Source of the DNA: an uncultured Allomuricauda sp.
Lineage (GTDB): Bacteria; Bacteroidota; Bacteroidia; Flavobacteriales; Flavobacteriaceae
Direction: 5' to 3'
DNA: 6,401 nucleotides
Assembly (NCBI GenBank): GCA_937911965.1
Contig: CALDPL010000227.1
Coordinates: 1-6,401, forward strand
The notes beneath the pieces were generated by a model. That model was not told where the DNA came from. It did no database searches and saw nothing but the letters and a program-made list of their open reading frames with translations. Positions 1-5,659 of this stretch are shown piece by piece. Position numbers and translations under genes: made by a program. Positions within the stretch are counted from its first letter, which is position 1. The number at the start of each line of letters is the position of its first letter.

Positions 1-1244
1 ACGATCCCGGTGACAAAGACCAGGGCGAATAGGGTGATCCGGTTCAGGGTATAGTCCAACAGATAATAGCTCAACAGGGTCAGGGCAAAGGTGATGGGCA
101 CCGAAAGAAAGACCACGAGACCTCCCCTCCAACCCATGGCGAGCATTACCACCAAGGTGACCGCGATTATGGCCCCCAACAAGTGCATCAGGAGCTCGGA
201 AACCTTTTGGGAAGCGCTCTGTCCATAGTTTCTGCTGACCTCTACCTGCACCTGGTCGGGAATAAGATCCTGTTTTAGATGCTCCACCCGTTTCTGGACG
301 GCATCGGCGATCTTCATGGCATCGGCCCCTTTTCTTTTGGCGATGGACAGGGTAACGGCCGGATATTCGGACCTATGGGTGTCGAACTTATCGCTGGCCG
401 GTCCAAATCCAATGGATAGATAGTCCTTGGGCAGCTGTGGGCCGTCAAGCACCTGGGCCATTTCATTTAGGTAAATTGGCCGGCCTTGTTTGGTACCTAC
501 GACCAAGCGTTCAAGATCTTTCCTGTCCTGCAGAAATCCTCCCGTGACGACATGGAATTGGGTATCGCTGTGATGGAAGTTCCCCGAATCCATGCGATGG
601 TTGGCACCCTGGATTGATTGGGACAGGGACAATAGGTCCAAGCCGGAGCCGGCCAATTTGTTTTTATCGACCACTACCCTGAACTGACGGCTTCTTCCCC
701 CGATGATCTCGGTATGGGAAACCCCTTGGATTTTCTCGATCTCATGGAGCAGCTCCTCGGAAATCTCCCGAAGCTCAAAATCGGTGTAGCTTTCGCTCCA
801 AAGGTTCAGGGCCATAATGGGAACATCGTCAATGGAACGGCTCTTCACCAAAGGCAGGCTCACTCCCTTGGGCATACGGTCCATATGTTTGTTCATTTCA
901 TCGTACAACCGTACCAGGGAACGCTCCATGTCCTTCCCTACATGGAACTGGACCGTGGCCATTCCCTGCCCCTGCATGGAGGTGGTGTATACGTGCTCCA
1001 CCCCCTCTATATTGAACAATATCTTTTCCAAGGGCTTGGAAATCCGGGATTCCACTTCCTTGGGGCCCGCACCGGGGTATCCCACAAAGATGTCCGCCAT
1101 GGGCACCACGATCTGTGGCTCCTCCTCCCTGGGGATCAAAAAGGCACTGTACACCCCGATGATCGTAAACACGATCATTAGCAGCACCGTTAACTTGGAA
1201 TCTATAAACCCTCTGGCCAATTTGCCTGCCACTCCATCTTTCAT
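1..1244 (-). CDS. RND-family efflux transporter permease, N-terminal 414 residues (runs off left edge)
   Basis: Inner-membrane, proton-driven pump subunit of a tripartite efflux system. The frame is open from an ATG at 1244 to base 1, giving 414 full codons of a protein usually about 1000-1050 residues long. The protein begins MKDGVAGKLARGF. A first membrane helix lies at about 17-36, followed by the conserved stretch around IPREEEPQI (37-45) and GYPGAGPKEVE (55-65). The periplasmic porter region fills about 40-345. It includes GVEHVYTTSMQGQ (81-93), DDVPIMAL (139-146), and YPAVTLSIAKRKGADAM (294-310). Helices 2, 3 and 4 start at about 351, 375 and 401. The window ends at TLFALVFVTGI, just before the place where this family carries the proton-relay aspartates, so those cannot be checked. 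The start is supported by the MKDG N-terminus just ahead of helix 1 and by a GGGAGA purine run upstream. The adaptor gene ends 15 bp upstream. Family assignment is firm. The sequence looks like a drug/hydrophobe-type (HAE-like) rather than a heavy-metal pump, but the substrate is unknown. Confidence 0.95.
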   Translation of the reverse strand, partial: MKDGVAGKLARGFIDSKLTVLLMIVFTIIGVYSAFLIPREEEPQIVVPMADIFVGYPGAGPKEVESRISKPLEKILFNIEGVEHVYTTSMQGQGMATVQFHVGKDMERSLVRLYDEMNKHMDRMPKGVSLPLVKSRSIDDVPIMALNLWSESYTDFELREISEELLHEIEKIQGVSHTEIIGGRSRQFRVVVDKNKLAGSGLDLLSLSQSIQGANHRMDSGNFHHSDTQFHVVTGGFLQDRKDLERLVVGTKQGRPIYLNEMAQVLDGPQLPKDYLSIGFGPASDKFDTHRSEYPAVTLSIAKRKGADAMKIADAVQKRVEHLKQDLIPDQVQVEVSRNYGQSASQKVSELLMHLLGAIIAVTLVVMLAMGWRGGLVVFLSVPITFALTLLSYYLLDYTLNRITLFALVFVTGI

Positions 1245-1247
1245 CTG

Positions 1248-1253
1248 TCTCCC
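1248..1253 (-). promoter_or_regulatory. Probable ribosome binding site of the RND permease gene
   Basis: On the minus strand GGGAGA lies 3 bases before the ATG at 1244, inside the 15-bp gap after the adaptor stop codon. It is the only purine run in the gap and supports this start. The spacing is slightly short, and Bacteroidota depend little on such sites, so the call is modest. Confidence 0.45.
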
Positions 1254-1259
1254 GATTGT

Positions 1260-2348
1260 TTATTGGATGATTACCTTGGCCCCATTGTGGAGTTTTCCTT
1301 GGGCGTTTATGATATAGTGTTCCCCTTTGGCAAGGCCTGAGAGGACCTCCACTTCCTCTCCGTGCACTTGACCCAGCCGCAGCCAGCGCAGTAGGGCCAC
1401 CCCGTCTTCCCCCAGGGTGTATACCCCACTCAACTGACCCTTGTGCACCAAGGCATTTAAGGGAATGCCAACCCGATCTTTTTCCAGGATCGGTCCCTTC
1501 CTCTCCAAGCTGACCGAAACATACATCCCGGAACGTATTCCCGAGGGGAGGGGATCCAGTCCCAGCTCAATGGAATAGTGGCCCCCGGTGGACAGGGAAG
1601 AAGGGCTCAGGGCCTTCAAGGTTCCGCCAATCATGGTATCCAGGGCTTTGAGGTGCACCCTGGCCCTGCTGCCCACGGAAATTCCGTTGATCTCGTTTTC
1701 CGACACCCGGGCATGCACTTCGAACCCCCGGGTGGATTCCATGGAGATCAAAGGGACCCCGGGCTTGGCCAAATCCCCTTCCTCCATATATATGTCAGTG
1801 ATATGGCCTTCGAAAGGGGCCCGGATTTCCGTATAGGGCAGTTGGGAGCCAGCTTCCGCCTTTAATTGTTTGGCCGCTTCCAGTCGGGCCTTGGCCATTT
1901 GGAAGTTGGTTTTTTGATCGTCCAATTCCTTGGGACTGGCACTGTTTTTTTGAAAGAGGGCCTGGAATCGCTTTAGGTCGCGTTCCGCATTTTCATAGGC
2001 TGCCGTTGCCTGGGCAATGGAAGCTTCGGCCTGTGCCATTCGTGCGCGAAGGTCCAAGGCGTTGATGGAGACCAGGGGGTCTCCTTTTTCGACCTTTTGT
2101 CCCAGATCCACATGGATACGTTCCACTTGGCCCATGATCCGGGTACCCAAATTCGCCCGGTCCAGGGCCTTTATTTCCCCGCTGCCGACCGGGTGGAAGG
2201 CCTGTTCAAGCCCTCCTGCCCGGGCAAGACTGACGGGAATTGGAGGGGGCTGGTCCACAGCCTTTTCCCCCGAATCGCCACATCCGGTGAGGACCATTCC
2301 CAATACCAGGATAAAGATTGTCTTTTTATAGGGTTCCGTCATTTTCAT
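1260..2348 (-). CDS. RND efflux periplasmic adaptor subunit (membrane-fusion lipoprotein)
   Basis: Periplasmic adaptor of 362 residues that links the inner-membrane permease to the TolC-like outer-membrane channel. A short hydrophobic signal (about 10-22) ends in the lipobox LTGC, so Cys23 is probably lipidated and anchors the protein. Domains in order: first half of the lipoyl/barrel-sandwich at about 66-97 (IMGQVERIHVDLGQKVEKGD); alpha-helical coiled-coil hairpin at about 99-167, rich in Ala, Glu, Gln and Lys; second lipoyl half at about 170-204 (YTEIRAPFEGHITDIYMEEGD); beta-barrel at about 208-283; and a membrane-proximal domain at about 290-362. The length is usual for the HlyD/AcrA-like family. 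The ATG at 2348 overlaps the stop of the outer-membrane factor gene as ATGA, suggesting translational coupling. A second ATG two codons in (2342) is possible but breaks that overlap. The permease follows 15 bp downstream, so this is the middle gene of the efflux operon. The family is clear; the cargo is not. Confidence 0.95.
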   Translation of the reverse strand: MKMTEPYKKTIFILVLGMVLTGCGDSGEKAVDQPPPIPVSLARAGGLEQAFHPVGSGEIKALDRANLGTRIMGQVERIHVDLGQKVEKGDPLVSINALDLRARMAQAEASIAQATAAYENAERDLKRFQALFQKNSASPKELDDQKTNFQMAKARLEAAKQLKAEAGSQLPYTEIRAPFEGHITDIYMEEGDLAKPGVPLISMESTRGFEVHARVSENEINGISVGSRARVHLKALDTMIGGTLKALSPSSLSTGGHYSIELGLDPLPSGIRSGMYVSVSLERKGPILEKDRVGIPLNALVHKGQLSGVYTLGEDGVALLRWLRLGQVHGEEVEVLSGLAKGEHYIINAQGKLHNGAKVIIQ

Positions 2349-3661
2349 GGTTCAATCATTGAAGTGTTTAAAAATTTGAGCAGGGACCGGGCCTGGTTGT
2401 ACTGGAGGATGGCCCTATAGTGCTCCAATTGGCTCTTGGCGTGGAGGGCTTCGGACATCAATAGGTCCGTGGTCCGCTCCAGACCTTCCGCGAATCGGTC
2501 CATCCTGATTCTCAAGGCTTCCCCACTCTGTTCCATAGCCAGTTTCGAACTTTCCTGTTTTTGTCTGGCATCCTGGACCAACCTATGGACGCGTTGTAGC
2601 TCCATAGTGCTGTTGGCCAGATACTGCTGTTGTTCCAATTTCGCTTTTTCATAGTTTGTCCTGCTTTTTCCCAAGTTTGCATGGCGTTGGCCCCCCTTGA
2701 AGACATCCCAGCTCAGGCTGGCCCCGATCAGGTATCCCTTGCCCCTTCCCCGGAAGATTTGGCTGTCGTGAAGTTGGTAACCGGCAAAGGCATTCAGCCT
2801 GGGCAAAAAGCTCATCCGTTCTGCCTTTAACAGGGCAAATTGGGCCTCCTTTAACAGTTCCATCGCACGGAGGTCCGCCCTCGGTTCCATGGGTTCCCCG
2901 GCCGAACTTTCCAATTGCCATGGCCGCAATTCCTCGGTGGGCCAATAAATCTGACCCATGGGTGCACCCATCAAAAATCCGAGTCCATCGGATGCATTGC
3001 CCACTTGGCTTATGGCACTGTCCAACTGGTTCTCCAGGGTGCTTAGCCTGACCTTGGCTTCCAATAGTTCCGCCCTGTTGAGCAGGCCCCGTTCGAATCT
3101 GTCCCGGGCCAGTCCCAGATTTTCACGGGCCGCTTTTCTGGCCTTTTCCAGAACCTCCACGGTCTTGTGGGCCAATTGAAGCTGTCCATAGGCCATTTCC
3201 GCCTCATAGTCCAGTCGTTCCCTGGTCCTGTACGATTGCAGTTCCATGGCCTCGGCCATAATTTTACCCGCCCTCCTCTTTTGGAAGCCATCCAAATTGA
3301 CCAGGGGTTGTTCCAAGGAAATTTCAGTGACAAAACTGCTTATCGATTCGGGATCGTTCAACATCACCGGATCGAAATCCGTTTGGGTCAAAATTTCCTG
3401 ATTGAGTTTAAAACCAAAGGCCATCAAGGGATTTGTTGTGGCCATCGCCGTATGGGATACGGAAAGGGAGGGCAGGAACACGGAATTTGAATATCGGAGT
3501 TCGTGGTCTGCCAGTTCGGCCTGTTTGCTGGACAGACCGATTTCCGTATTGGACCTTTGGACCCGTTGGAGCACCTCCTCCAAGGAGATCTCCACAAATT
3601 GCTGGGACAGCAACTGAATCGGGACGGTCATCAGCATGGCCAAAAAAAGGGCTCGCTTCAT
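2345..3661 (-). CDS. TolC-family outer-membrane efflux protein
   Basis: Outer-membrane channel of the tripartite pump, 438 residues, a normal length for the family. An N-terminal signal peptide (MKRALFLAMLMTVPIQLLS, about 1-19) is followed by QQF, a common cleavage context in Bacteroidota. The mature protein shows the two-fold OEP repeat: long amphipathic helices at about 134-222 and 335-432. Each half carries the family's RF..G.......LL.A/E pattern: RFERGLLNRAELLEAKVRL at 188-206 and RFAEGLERTTDLLMSEALH at 389-407. The beta-strand segments for the barrel lie near 61-92 (LPSLSVSHTAM) and 286-320 (LPRLNAFAGYQL, then GYLIGASLSWDVFKGG). The adaptor gene overlaps its stop by 4 bp. The start at 3661 is chosen because it places the signal peptide at the N-terminus; no purine-rich ribosome site is visible before it, which is usual in this phylum. 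It is the first gene of the three-gene efflux operon, with a 181-bp gap to the sulfur gene upstream. Confidence 0.95.
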   Translation of the reverse strand: MKRALFLAMLMTVPIQLLSQQFVEISLEEVLQRVQRSNTEIGLSSKQAELADHELRYSNSVFLPSLSVSHTAMATTNPLMAFGFKLNQEILTQTDFDPVMLNDPESISSFVTEISLEQPLVNLDGFQKRRAGKIMAEAMELQSYRTRERLDYEAEMAYGQLQLAHKTVEVLEKARKAARENLGLARDRFERGLLNRAELLEAKVRLSTLENQLDSAISQVGNASDGLGFLMGAPMGQIYWPTEELRPWQLESSAGEPMEPRADLRAMELLKEAQFALLKAERMSFLPRLNAFAGYQLHDSQIFRGRGKGYLIGASLSWDVFKGGQRHANLGKSRTNYEKAKLEQQQYLANSTMELQRVHRLVQDARQKQESSKLAMEQSGEALRIRMDRFAEGLERTTDLLMSEALHAKSQLEHYRAILQYNQARSLLKFLNTSMIEP

Positions 3662-3680
3662 TTTGCATTGAGGTTTGGGG

Positions 3681-3688
3681 CAAAATTA
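3681..3688 (-). promoter_or_regulatory. Candidate Bacteroidota -7 promoter element for the efflux operon
   Basis: Reading the minus strand, TAATTTTG matches the published Bacteroidota -7 consensus TAnnTTTG and sits 19 bases before the ATG at 3661, giving a very short leader. No good TTTG-type -33 element is found about 19 bases further upstream, where CTGT occurs instead. The match may therefore be chance, but it would allow the efflux genes to be transcribed separately from the upstream sulfur gene. Confidence 0.25.
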
Positions 3689-3760
3689 GGGGGAGCGGAC
3701 AAGCTGCACAGTAACATTGGTTACCGAGCCGGGCCATGGGTGGGCAAGGATGGTATGGAT

Positions 3761-3804
3761 GGGGCATTCCCCATGGATCGAAGTGATGTCCATGGGATTG
3801 CCCC
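3761..3804 (-). other. Imperfect hairpin between the persulfide dioxygenase-like gene and the efflux operon
   Basis: The 44-base element has an inner 8-bp perfect stem (CCCATGGA at 3770-3777 pairs with TCCATGGG at 3789-3796, 11-base loop). An outer 6-bp stem (GGGGCA at 3761-3766 with TGCCCC at 3799-3804) is separated from it by a 3/2-base internal loop. It begins 39 bases after the stop at 3843 in the minus-strand transcript. No U-rich run follows it on either strand, so it is not a standard intrinsic terminator. It could be an attenuating or mRNA-stabilising structure between two cistrons, or a partial terminator. The fold was judged by eye. Confidence 0.5.
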
Positions 3805-3842
3805 CAAGGGAGTCCCCTGCGAAAATCCAGGGATAAAATTAC

Positions 3843-5255
3843 CTAAGATTGCTCTTCCCTGGGGCAGGCTGCTCCTGTGACGGGTATTCCCGCTTGTTTC
3901 ATCCCTGCAAAGCCACCGGCCACATCCACCAGGTTGTGGATGCCCCTGCTCTTTAGGATGGAGGCGGCGATCATGCTCCTATAGCCCCCCGCACAGTGGA
4001 TGTAGAAGGTTTCTTTTTCAGGAAATTCCCCCAGGTGATCGTTCAAATAGTCCAAGGGGGCCAACTTGGATTGTTCGACGTGCCCTGTTTGATACTCCGA
4101 TTCCTTGCGCACATCGAAAACAGGGGTGTCGACCTCCAGCAATTCCTTTAACTCGTTGCCGTCTATGCTCTTTACACTGTCGGTTTCCTTGCCGGCCCTT
4201 TCCCAGGCAGGGATTCCCCCCTTGAGATAGCCCAAGGTCCCGTCAAATCCGACCCTGGAGAGGCGGGTGATGGTCTCTTCCTCCCGTCCTTCGGGCACCA
4301 CCAAAAGCAAGGGTTGCTCCACATCGGCCACCAGGGCACCGACCCAGGGGGCAAAACTGCCGTCCAAGCCGATAAAGATGGACCTGGGAACATGGGCCTT
4401 GGCGTATTCCTCCTGATGCCTTACATCCATGACCACGGCACCGGTCTCGTTGGCCAACTGTTCAAAGGCCTCGGGGTCCAAGCCGCGGCTGCCCCGTTCC
4501 AATACCCGGTCAATGTCCTCATAGCCCTCCTTGTTCATCTTGACGTTCAAGGGAAAGTATTGTGGGGGAGGCAAAAGTCCCTCGGTGACCTCCGCAATGA
4601 ATTCCTGTCGGTCCATGTCCTTTCTCAGGGCATAGTTCATCTTCTTTTGGTTGCCCAGGGTGTCCACGGTTTCCTTCATCATGTTCTTCCCGCATGCGGA
4701 CCCGGCCCCATGGGCGGGATATACTATGACATCATCGGCCAGGGGCATGATCTTGTTGCGCAGGCTGTCGTAAAGGATTCCGGCCAAGTCCTCCTGGGTC
4801 ATGTCCGCGGCCTTTTGGGCAAGGTCCGGTCTTCCCACATCCCCCAGGAACAGGGTATCCCCGCTGAAGATGGCGTGGTCCTTCCCGTTTTCGTCCCTCA
4901 ACAGGTAAGTGGTGCTCTCCAGGGTATGGCCGGGAGTGTGCAGGGCCTTGATGGTCACCTTCCCCAGTTTGAACTCCTGTCCATCCTCGGCAATGATCGC
5001 CTCAAAGGAGGGCTTTGCAGTGGGCCCGTAGATGATGGGGGCCCCGGTTTCCCTCGAAAGGGTCAGGTGTCCGCTCACAAAGTCGGCATGGAAATGGGTT
5101 TCGAAAATATAAGTGATGACGGCTCCGGCTTCCTTGGCCTTTTTGATATAGGGTTTGACTTCCCTTAGGGGGTCGATGATGGCCGCTTGGCCCTCACTTT
5201 CGATATAGTAGGCTCCCTGGGCCAGACATCCGGTGTAAATCTGTTCTATTTTCAT
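3843..5255 (-). CDS. CstB-like persulfide dioxygenase: metallo-beta-lactamase fold with two C-terminal rhodanese domains
   Basis: Predicted cytoplasmic 470-residue enzyme of persulfide/sulfide detoxification; no signal peptide or membrane helix. Residues 1 to about 235 form a metallo-beta-lactamase domain of the ETHE1/glyoxalase II type. It has THFHADF (53-59), TPGH (107-110), SGDTLFLGDVGRPDL (131-145), and PAHGAGSACGK (180-190). By analogy with ETHE1, His54, His110 and Asp133 should bind one iron. The final His of the usual HxHxDH motif is Phe59. Residues about 260-356 are a rhodanese fold lacking a catalytic cysteine (LLLVVPEGREEE at 316-327). Residues about 364-465 are a second rhodanese with an intact active-site loop, CAGGYRS, at 421-427. 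This order (dioxygenase, pseudo-rhodanese, rhodanese) is that of staphylococcal CstB, which turns persulfides into thiosulfate; the exact product here is inferred. The ATG at 5255 is preferred over a TTG at 5270 because the protein then starts MKIEQIYTG, typical of relatives, and AGGAA lies just upstream. The efflux operon follows downstream. Confidence 0.88.
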   Translation of the reverse strand: MKIEQIYTGCLAQGAYYIESEGQAAIIDPLREVKPYIKKAKEAGAVITYIFETHFHADFVSGHLTLSRETGAPIIYGPTAKPSFEAIIAEDGQEFKLGKVTIKALHTPGHTLESTTYLLRDENGKDHAIFSGDTLFLGDVGRPDLAQKAADMTQEDLAGILYDSLRNKIMPLADDVIVYPAHGAGSACGKNMMKETVDTLGNQKKMNYALRKDMDRQEFIAEVTEGLLPPPQYFPLNVKMNKEGYEDIDRVLERGSRGLDPEAFEQLANETGAVVMDVRHQEEYAKAHVPRSIFIGLDGSFAPWVGALVADVEQPLLLVVPEGREEETITRLSRVGFDGTLGYLKGGIPAWERAGKETDSVKSIDGNELKELLEVDTPVFDVRKESEYQTGHVEQSKLAPLDYLNDHLGEFPEKETFYIHCAGGYRSMIAASILKSRGIHNLVDVAGGFAGMKQAGIPVTGAACPREEQS

Positions 5256-5258
5256 TTG

Positions 5259-5263
5259 TTCCT
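5259..5263 (-). promoter_or_regulatory. Ribosome binding site deciding the start of the CstB-like gene
   Basis: AGGAA on the minus strand lies 3 bases before the ATG at 5255. It falls inside the five extra codons that would be translated if the upstream TTG (5270) were used, so it favours the ATG. Confidence 0.45.
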
Positions 5264-5270
5264 GTTTCAA

Positions 5271-5577
5271 TCAATATCGTTTTAAATTGTTCGTGTGTTA
5301 TTAGCTGTTAAAGTGTACATGGATATATTCACACTATACAGTAATACTTAAACAAGTTAAAAAAATATTAAAATTTTACAAAATTATGATTGAAAGAAAT
5401 TATAACTGATAGTTAAAAAAGCTGTATAAAAAAGACATCCGAAGCTACAAAATGATGACAGTCAATAATATATAGAATGTTTTATAGCCCTGAAAAAACT
5501 AATATTTCATATTATAATAATATATATTCATTATTCTTTTGCCAGTAATGCATCCAACATCTTAGACTTAGGGGCAC
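5271..5577. other. AT-rich intergenic spacer with no recognisable gene
   Basis: About 300 bases at roughly 24% GC (73 of 300 counted from 5281 to 5580), with stop codons in all frames and no convincing coding or RNA gene. It should hold the promoter of the CstB-like gene. The minus strand has TAATTTTG at 5379-5386, a match to the Bacteroidota -7 element, but no TTG-type -33 element lies at the right distance. A second weak pair is TTTG (5448-5451), 19 bases before TATACAGC (5421-5428). A 5-bp dyad, AGTGT (5312-5316) and ACACT (5331-5335), lies 57 bases before the ATG and might be an operator, but arms this short often occur by chance. No terminal repeats or transposase remnants were seen. Confidence 0.6.
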
Positions 5578-5616
5578 AAAAAGAGATAGCGGGCCTAAAA
5601 TAGGCCGCTATCTCTT
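5578..5616 (-). terminator. Intrinsic terminator of the T9SS-sorted surface protein gene
   Basis: The arm at 5581-5597 (AAGAGATAGCGGGCCTA) pairs with 5601-5616 (TAGGCCGCTATCTCTT) over 16 bp with a single bulged G and a 3-base AAA loop. In the minus-strand transcript the stem is followed by TTTTT (5582-5578), the classical tail. It lies 44 bases after the stop codon of the surface-protein gene. On the plus strand the stem is followed by CTTTATT, a poorer tail, so partial bidirectional action is possible. It should insulate the downstream genes from read-through. Confidence 0.9.
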
Positions 5617-5659
5617 CTTTATTATATGAATGTTATTAATCCTCCAGGAAACCAGTTTC

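Noticed and set aside
714..1317. Two overlapping plus-strand open frames opposite the RND permease
   Set aside because: The minus-strand frame is continuous over 1244 bases with family motifs throughout. The plus-strand frames overlap each other and match nothing recognisable.
3408..3767. Minus-strand 119-codon frame across the gap between the CstB-like and outer-membrane factor genes
   Set aside because: It overlaps the TolC-family gene by about 250 bases in another frame and has no recognisable domain, so it is most likely a chance frame.
4314..5168. A long open frame (284 codons) on the plus strand opposite the CstB-like gene
   Set aside because: It is antisense to a gene with clear catalytic motifs. 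Its translation is low-complexity (Gly, Leu, Val, Gln rich) with no recognisable domain, as expected for mirror frames in GC-rich coding DNA.
5256..5270. TTG at 5270 as the start of the CstB-like protein (five extra residues)
   Set aside because: The ATG at 5255 gives the usual MKIEQIYTG N-terminus and has AGGAA upstream; the extra codons overlap that ribosome site.
5516..5535. AATAAT/ATTATT inverted repeat in the AT-rich spacer
   Set aside because: Six-base arms made only of A and T are expected by chance at this composition, and no second end, target duplication or transposase is present.
5578..5616. The strong inverted repeat considered as a mobile-element end or recombination site
   Set aside because: Its position just after a stop codon, tight 3-base loop and T-run on the minus strand fit an intrinsic terminator fully.
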